From Gonium pectorale (lineage: Eukaryota > Chlorophyta > Chlorophyceae > Chlamydomonadales > Volvocaceae): a DNA stretch of 64,000 bases. The notes below the pieces were generated by a model. It had not been told where the DNA came from, ran no database searches, and worked only from the letters and a program-made list of their open reading frames with translations. This document shows, in pieces, positions 33,701-44,269 of the stretch. The translations under genes were made by a program, and so were the position numbers. Location: the NCBI GenBank assembly GCA_001584585.1, contig LSYV01000004.1, positions 3,756,516 to 3,820,515 on the forward strand, read 5' to 3'. Positions within the stretch are counted from its first letter, which is position 1; each line of letters begins with the position of its first letter.

Positions 33701-36700
33701 GCAGGGCCATAGAGGTGCAAAGCGACGACGAGGCCGCCCGGCTCACCGCACGAAGCACTGGTCGTCCATCATCTGCCGCATGCTGTAGGCGAGGGAGATG
33801 GTGACCGCCAGCGGCAGGCCCTCGGGCACCGCCACCACCACGATGGTCACGCAGTACAGGAAGAACTGGGGGCGCGGTGGGGGAGAGACCGGGGGGAGGG
33901 TGGGAGGCAGAAAGGGAGGCTGGGAAGGCGCGCGGGAGGAGAGGCCGTGGGCGCGATCGCCTTGGCGCGGCCTGGCTCGCTGGTCATGGCACGGGCGGGG
34001 TGTCGCCGCGTGGGTCAGCGGGTTAGCAGGTTAGTGGGCACTTGGGAGCGAGGGTGAGCGAGGGAGGGGCACGCCGCCGTGGCGGCAGAGGATGGGCGGG
34101 GCACGCGGTGGGGCTGTAGCGCGCGGGCCGGCAGCAAAGCGGGCGTAAAGAGCGGCAGCAGCAGCAGCAGGCATCGAGACAATGATCCCCCGTTGCAGCG
34201 CTTCATTGATCGAAGCTTCCCGCAAGGATCCAGACGGCCGTCTTCGCCTGACGGCCACGCGTCCGCCGCCAGCTGTGTGGCCGCTTAACAAACGGCGGCG
34301 ATTATCCAGGCGCGCCGGGACGTCCGGCTCGGAGCGGGCGTGCGCCATCCCTTCGAACCCTGCAAGCATCGTACGCCGTACGCCGTGCCGTACATCCGTA
34401 CCTGCACGGGACCGTCGTCGTTGATCTTCTTGATTGGGAACCCGCGGTTCTCGATCATCCATTTGACCAGCAGCACGATGAACAGGATGACGGCCGCCAC
34501 GGCGCCGATCTTGCCGATGGCGCCTGTGGGGAGGGAGGTGGGGAGAGGGAGGGCGCCCCTCCAAATCATGAGTCCGTCGGCATCACCGCCCCAGCCCTCC
34601 TAGCAGGACACTGGGGTAAGGAATGGGCAGCAGACCGGGAGGGCTGATGCATTCACGCTGTCCAATTTGATGAATGCGGTGGAGGAAAGGAGGCAGGGGG
34701 GTAGTTGGCTTGGATCCTGGCAAACGGCCTGCCGCACTGCGACCGAGCGCGCGCGGGCAACCGGTACGCACGCCTAGGCGGGGAGGAGTGGTCCAAAAAA
34801 AGAGAGGAACCTTAGAAAGAAGAGAGATCTGCAGAGAAAGAGGGAGCCCGCCTCTACGGCCATACACGCCCGAAGGCGCGACGTTTCCAATAGGGCGGGC
34901 GGGTACAGAGCAAGAGATGTGACGTTCGTTGGTCCCTCCGGCACGCGTAGGCGGGGAGGAATGGTCCTGCCAGCAACGTTGTCACGCAAGCAAATCCTGG
35001 TCGGGACATCGTGTCAAAGGCCAGGAAGCCGGCAGGGATGGCCCTTCCCGACTAGCCACGTGCACCTCCCGAGCGGTGCCTCCGCATGCGGTACGCGTGC
35101 GCTAGCTCCAGCCGGGAACCCTACGCCCAGGCACACGCCCCGCCCCGCCATGCCGTACCCGCCGTACGTACCTGCCAGGTCCCCCAGCTTCTCCATCAGG
35201 GGCGTGTCCTCGCCGCCTGCCGTACCCACGATGGCCATGGTCTTGCCGTACTCTGTGTCGGCGCCCACCGTCAGGACCAGGATGCGGCCGCCGCCCTCCT
35301 GGACCTGCGTGCCGCACCTGGTGTGGAAAGCGGGGAGGGGTGAGGGCGGGGGGTCGCGCGACAGCATCCAGGGAGAAAGGGGCAAAACTGTTATTTGCTT
35401 GGCGGCACGTGCCGCGCATGGGCTGTGGGGCGTAAGGCCTCGAGGAGAGCAGATAGGTGGTGCGCTTCGAGGGGAGATAGAGGAGCGGAAACCGAAAAAA
35501 GACAGGACCAGAGGGTTGCGCGGCGCAGAGTGGGGGGATGCCACCTTGTCAGTGGCTCATTGCCAAGCTGCTGCCAGCGACTTGTGGGGAGCCCCCGGGG
35601 AGCACGGGTTCCGACGTCCTAGCTGTCAACGGCCGTATCAACGGCGCGCGACACGGGACGCCGGCGCACCAAGCGGCGCACCTGGTCTCCTCCCCAGGCT
35701 CCACCACCAGGCCATCCCCTCCGCCGGGTTTGACGGACCTTCCATCTCTGTAATCGTCCACATCTGTAATCCACCACCACCAGCTGAGCGACGACTCCGC
35801 CATTCACACCCAGGCCGCCGCACGGACAGTACGTACCTGCCCATACCTTGCCTCTCGCGGAGTTGGAATCAACCCTGGGCTCCCCGCACCCTACACGCGA
35901 CCCACGGGCCCGGCCCCGTCCCCTGACCTACCTGACCCACGGGTCGTCCGTCAGCGTCTTCTTGACGGCGTCACTCTCCCCGGTGAGGCTGGACTCGTCC
36001 ACCGCCAGCAGGCCGCCCCGGTCCCGCCCCGGCACCGCCAGCACTCCGTCGGCGGCCACCTTGTCACCGGCTGAGAGGACCAGGACGTCGCCCACGACCA
36101 ACTGCGTGGGGGGGGGGGGGATCAGGGAGCGCCTAGAGGAGGGGGCGACATATAACACATATGTACAATGTATATCCGTCCTCGTGGAAGGAGTACGGGA
36201 TATACACACATGGTGGGTGCGGTGCGGTGCTTGCGGTGCGGAGGCGCGTGCGGAGGCGGGTTCAGTGTTACCGGTAGGTTGCGGACAGCGCTGGGGCGCC
36301 TTTTGCGAGGTGCGCCACCCCCTCAGGAGCAGCAGGTTTGTAGCCCACACCCACGCCCACACCCCTACTGTTGCACGTCTCAAAAGAGGTTCGAAGGGAG
36401 CCACCGCCGTGCCCCGCCAGCTCATATCCCCGAGCTGGCTCACATCCCCGAGCTGGCTCACATCCCCGAGCTGGCTCACATTTCCGAGCTGGCTCACATT
36501 TCCGAGCTGGCTCACATTTGACTCTCATCTTGTTTCGATCTTAAAAAAAAGCGGCAGGGTTCCGGAGGACTAGGTTTGGCGGCGGATGGCCGCTCCTGGG
36601 CCAACACTCAGGTGTCCAGGAAAGCAGGAATGCGCATCAGCTCTCGACTGCGGGAGCCGCGCGAACGCTGTAAGCCCGTACGGTTCGACTGAGCGCGCAG

Positions 36701-39700
36701 ACTCGGCAGGAGGCCAGCGGCGAAGGACACCGCTTCTGGCCCACGGATCGCACTCGAACATGCCATGCAGGCGGGATGCAGGCGGGATGCAAGTGAGGGC
36801 GGGGGGCTGTTGCCGGGGACGCGCGCTGCTGTGTACGACACGGAGCTGAATGTACAGTACGGCACGACACCGTACGGTATCCACCTCTGTGTTGCGGATG
36901 CGCGCCTCCACACCGTCCCGCAGCACCGTGACGTCCGTGAGGTCCCTCTGCCGGTTGAGCGCCGCAAATTGGCGGTCCTTGGAGTAGTCGTTGAAGGAGC
37001 TCACCTGGGGGGGGGCGCGCCGGGGGCGCCGTTGTGGGTGCGGCGCGGGGGTGGCGGCGGCGGCGGCGGGGGCGGGGCGAGGGTGGGCCGAGTATGGGGC
37101 AGGGGCAGGGGCGCGGGCGGGGCGGGGACGGGGCAAAAACGGGGGGCCGGGGGGAGGGCGCGCCAAGGAAATGAAGCAAGAGAAGCGCGCTGCCGCGGGG
37201 GTGTGAGCGTTGCGACTTGCGAGGAGTCGGGATCGGTGCAACGCGGCGAGCCCTGCAGCGGCGTGGCGGCGCGGAGCGAGCATGAGCACGAGGGATCAGC
37301 ACGAGGGAGGGCGCGCCACAGCCTGTAGCCGGACGGCGGTCGCACGCGACACGACACGGACGGGGCAACGGCGGAAACGGAGGGACCAGCGGGCTGCAGA
37401 GGGTGCACCCTTGTGCACGCGGGGCAGAGGCGGCAGCACGTGCCGGCCGAGGGGGTAGAGGGTTGGAAGGCATTCTCGTGCCGGCCGAGGGGGGGGGCGG
37501 GGTGTTGGGTACGCGGGGTACGCGGGGTACGGCCCATCAAGGCAGTATGAGAGCCGTCCGTCTCACCAGCACCACCACCGCGATGGCCACCCAGATGGCC
37601 ACGCCCTCCACCCAGCCGCTCTCGTGCCGCTGCTCCGGAATGGCGGCGCCCAGCACCGTCGACACCTGCGGGGCAGGCGCGGCGCGGCGCGCGGCGTCAC
37701 GCGCGGACGGCGCGGTGCAGGTCCTTCAGTGAGGACACGCGGAAACGGGGCACGGGGGAGAGAGCGGCGGAGCTGCAGATCAGGATGGAAACCGTGGAAC
37801 GGAATGGCCAAGCGCGTGCGCTCGTCCGCGCAGGCAGCGTGGGGACAACACTGGCGCCGACCTGGCACCGCCCGGCGCCATCACCGCCGCGAGTGTGTTA
37901 TGTGGAGGACAACCAACGATGGATGCAAGCGCCGGACTTTGCGCCGGAGGCGTATGCCCGGCTGCTACCATCTTGCCTGCCCGCACCCTCCTCTCTGTCG
38001 GCCCTCACCACCTCACCCCCTCCACCGGCATCTGCTGCCCCAGCCCCGAGCCCCGGCCCACCAGCGCCGCGGCGATCAGCAGCAGCAGTATGGGGTCCTG
38101 CAGGTTGTCCCAGATCAGCGCGAACAGCGACTTGAGCGGCACGGTGGGCATTTCGTTGGAGCCGAACACCTGTCGGGCGGGCGGGGGGGGTGGTATCGGG
38201 ATTGAGCGCGGTTCGGATTGTGCGGCTGAGAATGGAAGCAAAGCCGGGCGTTTGATGAGGCGTGTGTGTGGTGGGGGGGGGGGGCGGTGGGAGGGGCCGG
38301 GCGGGGAGTACAGGTAAATGACCGTCGCCTTCCTGCGGGGGGTGGCGTGGGTGGGCGGGGCCCGGAAGCTAGCTGCCGCAATCCCAGGGCGAGCCCACAG
38401 GTTGCCGNNNNNNNNNNNNNNNNNNNNNNNNNNNNNNNNNNNNNNNNNNNNNNNNNNNNNNNNNNNNNNNNNNNNNNNNNNNNNNNNNNNNNNNNNNNNN
38501 NNNNNNNNNNNNNNNNNNNNNNNNNNNNNNNNNNNNNNNNNNNNNNNNNNNNNNNNNNNNNNNNNNNNNNNNNNNNNNNNNNNNNNNNNNNNNNNNNNNN
38601 NNNNNNNNNNNNNNNNNNNNNNNNNNNNNNNNNNNNNNNNNNNNNNNNNNNNNNNNNNNNNNNNNNNNNNNNNNNNNNNNNNNNNNNNNNNNNNNNNNNN
38701 NNNNNNNNNNNNNNNNNNNNNNNNNNNNNNNNNNNNNNNNNNNNNNNNNNNNNNNNNNNNNNNNNNNNNNNNNNNNNNNNNNNNGACCGTCGCCTTCCTG
38801 CGGGGGGTGGCTGGGTGGGCGGGGCCCGGAAGCTAGCTGCCGCAATCCCAGGGCAGCCCACAGGTTGCCGCGGGAAAGCACCGTTCGTGACACCAAAGCA
38901 CGTCAAAGCACGTCAGATGAAACGGCACCGGCATGCAGCAGACGATGGGCTTCCATCCTGGGTAGGTGCCAGTCCCAGTGGCATGGTCTGCCCCAGAAAC
39001 CAACGTGCGCAGGCCACACGTGATCGCGTCAGCATACGTGGCAATGCAAGTGAAGAACCCTTTATTTGCGCGCCGCTGCTGTCCCCTTGTCTACACCCCG
39101 AGTACGGCAACCCTGAGTGACAATTAGCAGCCCAACAGGTGGAGTCCGACTGTACGGGTAAGCTGTTAAGCCAGCCCTTAGGGGGGCGGGAGGAAGGTCA
39201 CCTGCCTGCCTTTGAAGCCGCCCTCCCTACTGGAAACATCGCGCCGTCGGGTGCGCAGGACCGTAGAGGCGGGCTCCCTGTTTTGCTGCTAATTTTTTCT
39301 TTGATCACACCCGATAACCGGTGTAACCTGGGTTTTTTGCACTAGCATGTTTACCCAAGCACGACTGCGGTACAGCACAAGCACTGCGCACACCCAGGAC
39401 GCCATGCGCCATTACACACGCCCGCCTGCTCGCAGCCGCTAGCCAACCGCTGCCGCACCTCGGCGCGCTCCGCGACCGTGACCGCCGCACCGCCGCCGCC
39501 GCCGCTGCGGTCTCTGAGCCCGTCGCCGGTGGCAGCCGGCGTGCCAGAGGCGGTGCTACTGCTGCTGGCGATGGAAGTGGTGGTGGTGGTGGTAGTGGTG
39601 GTGGATATTCCGCGCTGCAGGTCGGAACATAGCGACGCCGCCAGGCCCTCCGCGCCGCCGTAGCGCTGCTGTAGCGCCGTCGTGTCCTTGGCGTCATTCA

Positions 39701-39797
39701 GGGCGATCAGCTCAGAGCGGCAGACGCGGAAGGGAGGCACAGCCGGCGCCGGCGGAGGCGGAGCCGCCGCTGCAGCCGCTGTCCTGGTCGGGGCCAT
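24704..39797 (-). CDS. Type IIB (PMCA/ACA-like) Ca2+-transporting P-type ATPase
   Basis: Twenty-two exons on the minus strand: 39420-39797, 38062-38169, 37567-37665, 36885-37004, 35932-36101, 35172-35317, 34402-34523, 33747-33865, 33394-33519, 32976-33161, 32110-32525, 31366-31624, 29938-30184, 29430-29523, 28724-28857, 28117-28264, 27557-27705, 26973-27101, 26323-26535, 25693-25803, 25368-25403, 24704-25015. They close in phase to 1,273 aa. Signatures: TGES (275-278), PEGLP in helix 4 (395-399), phosphorylated aspartate in DKTGTLT (D438), KGA (753-755), GDGTND (936-941), and helix pairs including [14 protein letters not shown]. Such pumps export Ca2+ from the cytosol at the plasma membrane or into the vacuole. 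An Ala/Gly-rich insert of about 200 residues lies in the nucleotide-binding domain (about 465-680). The Arg-rich stretch after the last helix could bind calmodulin (inference). The exon 1/2 join is least certain because a sequence gap lies between them. An in-frame upstream ATG at 39917 would add 40 residues. The intron after exon 19 is GC-AG. Confidence 0.93.
25837..25903. repeat. GGTT-rich simple repeat
   Basis: Runs of GGTTGGTT alternate with GGTTGCTT in a 12-base rhythm inside the Ca2+-ATPase intron next to exon 20. It is simple sequence with no coding role. Confidence 0.8.
26081..26140. repeat. 20-bp minisatellite, three units
   Basis: Three 20-base units each carry CGTCGCTGGCCGGC and differ by a few bases. 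It lies in the Ca2+-ATPase intron that has the GC donor. Confidence 0.8.
27133..27204. repeat. 18-bp minisatellite, four perfect units
   Basis: Four identical head-to-tail copies of GGGCGCATGCACGAGGAG lie in a Ca2+-ATPase intron, about 30 bases from the acceptor of exon 18. Perfect identity suggests recent expansion. Confidence 0.9.
28591..28640. repeat. 10-bp minisatellite, five perfect units
   Basis: ACACGCGTCC is repeated five times without change, with a partial sixth unit, in the Ca2+-ATPase intron following exon 15. Confidence 0.9.
30933..31306. repeat. Intra-intron direct duplication of about 50 bp
   Basis: Segment 30933-30982 and segment 31256-31306 share CCACACTCCACACA, CTCCATTTACT, CTACCG and ACCGAGATGC in order. 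The bases after the second copy (CTAAGATACAGCGGATGCC, from 31309) in turn resemble 30506-30525. All lie in the Ca2+-ATPase intron between exons 12 and 13, which therefore looks like a mosaic of a small dispersed unit. Confidence 0.6.
34795..34940 (+). repeat. Interspersed repeat family A with flanking direct repeats
   Basis: This is the most complete family A copy: an A-run, GAGATCTGCAGAGAAAGAGG, GAGCCCGCCTCTACGGCC, ACGCCCGAAGGCGCGACG, the GGGCGGGCGGGTACA block and ATGTGACGTTCGT. It is bracketed by 27-base direct repeats at 34768-34794 and 34941-34967 that begin GCACGC and end TGGTCC and differ at only two positions, which looks like an insertion-generated duplication. It lies in the Ca2+-ATPase intron between exons 6 and 7. 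Confidence 0.75.
36428..36517. repeat. 18-bp minisatellite, five units
   Basis: Five copies of an 18-base unit carrying CCGAGCTGGCTCACAT occur in a Ca2+-ATPase intron. The first units read CC and the last two TT before the CCGAG core. Confidence 0.85.
37449..37482 (-). repeat. Short palindromic interspersed repeat (family B)
   Basis: GGTTGGAAGGCATTCTCGTG is an inverted, partly decayed copy of the family B core, inside a Ca2+-ATPase intron. Confidence 0.45.
38320..38870. repeat. Tandem repeat array interrupted by the assembly gap
   Basis: The 88 bases before the gap (38320-38407) and the 86 bases after it (38785-38870) are almost identical. Both begin GACCGTCGCCTTCCTGCGGG, contain CCCGGAAGCTAGCTGCCGCA, and end CACAGGTTGCCG. 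The gap therefore probably hides further copies of a unit of at least 86 bases. The array lies in the first intron of the Ca2+-ATPase gene. Confidence 0.85.
38408..38784. other. Assembly gap (377 N)
   Basis: Undetermined bases inside the first Ca2+-ATPase intron, flanked by copies of the same repeat. Its true size is unknown, and a small exon could be hidden here, although exons 1 and 2 already join in phase. Confidence 0.99.
39220..39302 (-). repeat. Interspersed repeat family A, inverted copy
   Basis: Reading the minus strand gives the A-rich start, GGGAGCCCGCCTCTACGGTC, the CCCGA block and CGCGATGTTTCCAG in family order. It is diverged in the middle and lies in the first Ca2+-ATPase intron. 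Confidence 0.65.
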
Positions 39798-40641
39798 GTG
39801 GCTAAAGCCTCGGCTTGGCCTGGCTGGGGCAAGGGCGATGACCCGCGTCCTCACGGCCCAGTAGATGTTGTTGCGCCGGCCAAGGGGTGTAGCACACGCT
39901 TGCTTGCTTGCTATCATGCGGCTACCCGGATGGGCGCACGAGCATTTTATATCTGACTGAATGGGTGTCGAGTTGTGTGCGGGGAAGCGGCTCGTGAGGG
40001 CGCCGCGTCGCGTTGCTCAACGCCGCGTCGTGACGGAAGGGGCTTGGGTCCAGCTGGTCGGTCGCGGTATCTGTTCTCTTCACCGTTATCACACAGCAAA
40101 GCCCCGTTGTTAGAGCAGCTTGAGATTCAAGGGGATTACAGCCCACGAGGCTGGGGGAGCAAGCATGAATGGCCTGGCCGTAGGCCGGGGTCGCCTTCTC
40201 GTGGCCTGCGACGTCCCGCGGGTCGGTCGGCCGCTCTGGAAATGCAGAGTGCCTATACTTGTATAATCTGTTCCAGTTAAAACATCTCGTACCTGACGTG
40301 TGGCGATTTGGGGAAACGAGGGCCTGCAGGTATCCAAAGGGCATCACGGACCAGACCGCAAATGCTGCCGCCAGACGGATCTAGAGCAGTATTATGTTTT
40401 GATGGGCTTGCTGGCAGTTTTGATTCACATAAAAAGACCCGCGGGCCGGTTGCCGGACCGCGACAATGGTCGCAGGGTCGGTGAGTGAGCACCCATGTCT
40501 CAGGTGCCTCTCTTGACACAAAAGCAATTCAGGTGTTCGGAAGAACTTAATTTCGCGACCTACCTTTGCCCTACCGTAAAGACGGTGCAAGCTCATATTA
40601 AAACAATAAACCGTACCCATATAGTGTAATAGGTGGTCGTA
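39798..40641. other. Divergent promoter region (Ca2+-ATPase / dehydrogenase)
   Basis: These 844 bases separate divergent start codons. An AT-richer stretch lies from about 40230 to 40640, next to the dehydrogenase start. No exon is supported. The 120 bases nearest 39917 are open in frame with the ATPase and could be a short N-terminal extension instead of leader. Confidence 0.5.
39944..39953 (-). promoter_or_regulatory. TATA-like box of the Ca2+-ATPase gene
   Basis: GATATAAAAT on the minus strand would place transcription start near 39915-39925. That leaves almost no leader before the ATG at 39917 but about 120 bases before the ATG at 39797, which favours the latter as the translation start. 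Confidence 0.35.
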
Positions 40642-43600
40642 ATGGCGTCTTCTGGGGGCTCCTTGGCGCGACCTGTGCGGCCCCCGCTCTATCAGCCGCT
40701 GAGCATTGAGGGATGGACCGTGCTTATCACAGGTAACATAATATCAATGCAATAACACGAAGTGTGTCTGCGAGGGGCACCGGCACAGATGGCGCTTGCG
40801 TCTGCGCCGCAGGCGCGAGCTCGGGCTTTGGGGAAGCGATGGCCTGGCGGTTTGCCGAGGCGGGGTGTCGCCTCATCCTCCTTGCTCGTCGGATGGACCG
40901 ATTGGAAAGCCTTCGCGACCAGCTGCAATTCACCTATCGCGTGCCGGTGCACACCGTCCAGCTCGACGTGCGGAACATCGCAGAGGTCGACTTGCTCCCG
41001 CAGCAGCTGCCGGAGGACTTTGCGGAGGTGGGGGTTCGAAGGGGTGGTAGTTGGGACCCAACAAGGGTTTCGTCCCGTCACCATCCGCGTGTGCGTACCG
41101 ACGTGCACGTGTCCCTCGTGTGCACGGCTTTGACGCACGCCCAAAATGGCCCTGCTCCCTTGGCTGTTCTTACCCCCCGTCCGCGGCCTCGCACGCCGCC
41201 CTGCTTTTTCACACCGTGCCCTTCCCAAACATCCCGCCGTAGTACCGTAGGTCCATGTTCCTGCGCCCCGTGTGCTTCGCACTCGCCGACGCCTGCCCCT
41301 CGCACCCTCCTCCTGACCTTCCTCCCTCCTCGCACCTGAAGAACCCGATTCCTTTGATCCACGGGTGACCACCTGGTGGACAGTTCCCCGGGCGCCTGTC
41401 CTTCGCCCCCACTGGTGCCCGTCCCCCGCTCTCCCCCCGGCCCTCCCGCCGCTCAACTTCAAAGTCGTTTCCGCAGCTTGGACATCCCGGCCGTAGCAGG
41501 TCCTGTTCCTGCCCCCCCCCCCGTCTCCTCGATGACGCCTGTCCCTTGCTCCCTTCCACGGCCGTTCCCCCCTCCCACCTTCCACCCTCAATACACGACG
41601 CCTCGGTTCCGCAGGTTGACATTCTGGTGAACAACGCGGGCCTGGCGCTGGGCACCGCGGCTGTGCAGGACAACAACATAGACGTACGTGCGCGGCTGCG
41701 GGGGGCCGGGGACCTGACGGGGACGGCCGGAAGGCCGCAGCGCTCTCACTGCGGAGCTGCAGGAATCCCCCTGGCGTTGCGTTGCGTGGCATGGCGCGTA
41801 CCCCGGCGTGCGGGTCTGGATGTGCCCGGGCCCGCCCAGACGTTGGGTCGCGGTCTTGAGTCGCGGTCTTGACCCTGGGGGGTCAGTGGACTGGAAGGCG
41901 TCTCTCATTAGAGGAGCCTGGGTGGGGGGGACCCAGGGGGGGATGCGCCCACAAGCACATCCCGGGTGGCGGTGGGGGACCCGGCTCCTGTGCGTTAGGA
42001 GGCTGCAGGCTGCTGTCACCGCTGTCCACGCGACCCCAGGACGCAGCCTGCCTGGCTGAGTGAGTGAGCGCTCTCCCGAGGCTCCTCCGCCTGGCAGCCC
42101 CATCAACTGGGCTCGCCCCAGGCCCCAGGCGCCTACACAGACGCGCTGCCCGCTGCCCCTCACCGGGTCGCGTCGGCGCCCACCCGGGCCGCCTTCAGCG
42201 CGCCCGGGCCGCCCCGGGCCGCCCCAGCCACCTCCCCCCCCCCCCCGCGCCCCCCTGCACGCCCCCGCACCCCGCAGCCATACCTTCCCCACCCACACCT
42301 CCCCCACCCATCCGCCCGTCCGCGGTAAAGGCCACGTCACCGAGCTCACCCAGCACCGCCCGCAGTCCCGACCCGCACCCCGTTCGGCGTCACGCGTTGC
42401 GACGCGGTTCCTTTCTTCTCAACCCACACATCTGGTCTCACCGCCACGCCCTCGTCCGCCGTCACCTCCTCCCCTCCTCCCCCGCCGCCGCCGCCGCCGC
42501 CGTCCCCAGGAGGCCGTGACCACGATTGAACTTGCCGTCACCTCCACATCCCCTCAGCTTTTGCCCACGGACTGAATATCCCCTCCCCTCCCCCTCCTCC
42601 GCCCCCAGGATGCGGTGACCATGATCGAGACCAATGTGACGTCCGTGATCGCCATGACCAAGGCCTTCGTGCAGGGCATGATCGAGCGCAACCGGGGGCA
42701 CATCGTCAACATATCGTCCATCGCGGGGTGCGAGGCGTACGGAGGTGCGTACGGCCGTACGGCCTCCTGCACTGGGCTCGGCGGGCGGGCGGGCGGGAGG
42801 GTTTCGGGGCGGGTGAACCGGCGCGAGGGCGGTACCGCGTGCGCTCTGAGCCGTGCCCCCCGCTTCAGTCCCTTGGCTCCGCTTGGCCCCTCCCCCCCCC
42901 CCCGCACAGGCGGCAGCGTATACTGCGCCACCAAGCACGCGCTGGCCGCCTTCACCACCGCCTCGCGGCACGACCTGGTGGGCACCAACATACGAGTCAC
43001 GTCCATCAGCCCGGGTGGGTGGATGGGTGGGTGGGTGCAGGGTCGGGCAGCACTCCCACTAGGGCAGCCTCCGGCGCATGGCTTTAGGCGCAGTGGCCGG
43101 GTGCCCTGCTTGAGCTCATTAGCGCCTTCGGCGTACACAGTACCCACCTACCTGTAACCCGGGGCGGGTGGGGCTCGCGTGCGAGGGCCCGGGGGCTAAG
43201 AGCGGAAACGGCCCCTGGGCCAATGCGGCGGCGGCGGTGCCTGGCGCGGGCCGGGTTGATCTGGGCTACGAGGCGGCGCCGCCGCGACGGCACAGCCCGG
43301 CAACGGAACCAAGGAACGGGAAGGTCCACTCCCTCCCCGAGGCGCCAGCCGCGCTCCGCGCTCCTCCGTAAACTCGCCCACACGCGCGCCGGTGTGTGGG
43401 CTGCGCAGGCGCGGCGCAGACGGAGTTCAGCCTGGTGCGCTTCAAGGGCGACCAGGAGGCGGCGGACGCAGTGTACCGGGGGTTCGACCCGCTGACGGCG
43501 GAGGACATCGCGGACAACGTGCTGTACGCGTGCACACGGTGGGGCGGTGGTTAGGGGGTGGGTGGCCCCACGGGCGGGGAGGGGGGGCGAAAGGGGGTGG

Positions 43601-44269
43601 CTGGGATCGGGCATGCCGGGCCGCACGCAGTATGAATGGCCGGGTGGTCGATCGGGTTCGAGAGGGGGCGGTCGAGAGCCATGCACATGCACAGCTGAGT
43701 GAGTGAGTAGGCTTGGTCGCCGTGGGTGTCCGGGGTGGGCGCACTCGGGGTAGATGCGTGGGTGCATGGGTGGGATGGTGGCTGGGCAGGGGCGTGCGTC
43801 CGTTCCTTACACCTTCCGCAGCAGAGCTTTGGCCGCGGCCCGTCGCCCTACCTCGACTGCCTGTAGGCAGTGACCCGCCGGCGATGCGCCGCGGCCGCTG
43901 CCTTCTGTCGGACTGGGTCTACCGTTGACAGCACCGTCTGTGTGAACTCCACACCGTGCGCAGCCCTCCCACATTCAATCGTCGCCCTCTGCTCCCCGCC
44001 CACCCTCTCCCCCACTACCGAAGCCCCTTCCCTCTCGCCCGCCTCCTCCCCAGCCCCGCCTACCCCGCCTCCCCTCCCGCCCACCCCGCCTCCCCTCCCG
44101 CCTACCCCGCCTCCCCTCCCGCCCACCCCGCTCCCCTCCCGCCCACCCCGCCTCCTCCCGCCCGCCCCGCAGCCCCGAGCACGTGCAGATCGCCGACATC
44201 CTGGTGCTCGCCACCAACCAGGCCTCCGCAAAGGGCATCGCGCGGGTGCAGGCGCAGCAGGAGCGGTAG
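40642..44269 (+). CDS. Classical short-chain dehydrogenase/reductase, YdfG-like
   Basis: Seven exons (40642-40732, 40813-41027, 41615-41683, 42609-42744, 42910-43014, 43409-43538, 44173-44269) join in phase to 280 aa, a normal SDR length. Seen: cofactor motif TGASSGFG (30-37), NNAG (108-111), catalytic Ser162 in NISSIAG, and Tyr175/Lys179 in YCATK. Basic residues after the second strand (LLARRMDRL) suggest NADP(H). [11 protein letters not shown] followed by PLTAEDIA matches the C-terminal signature of the E. coli YdfG / yeast YMR226C group, which oxidises 3-hydroxy acids and L-allo-threonine or serine; the actual substrate here is an inference. A short N-terminal extension of about 24 residues precedes the Rossmann fold. 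No targeting signal is clear. The start is the first in-frame ATG after AT-rich upstream sequence. Confidence 0.93.
41886..41916 (-). repeat. Short palindromic interspersed repeat (family B)
   Basis: GACTGGAAGGCGTCTCTCAT followed by TAGAGGAGCC is an inverted copy of the family B core, in the dehydrogenase intron between exons 3 and 4. Confidence 0.5.
44059..44165. repeat. 20-bp pyrimidine-rich minisatellite before a splice acceptor
   Basis: About five imperfect 20-base units of ACCCCGCCTCCCCTCCCGCC end directly before the last dehydrogenase exon at 44173. They form an unusually long polypyrimidine tract. Confidence 0.8.

Noticed and set aside
39798..39917. Upstream ATG at 39917 as the Ca2+-ATPase start
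   Set aside because: Open in frame, but a TATA-like box at 39944-39953 would put transcription start almost on it, so the ATG at 39797 is preferred; not excluded.
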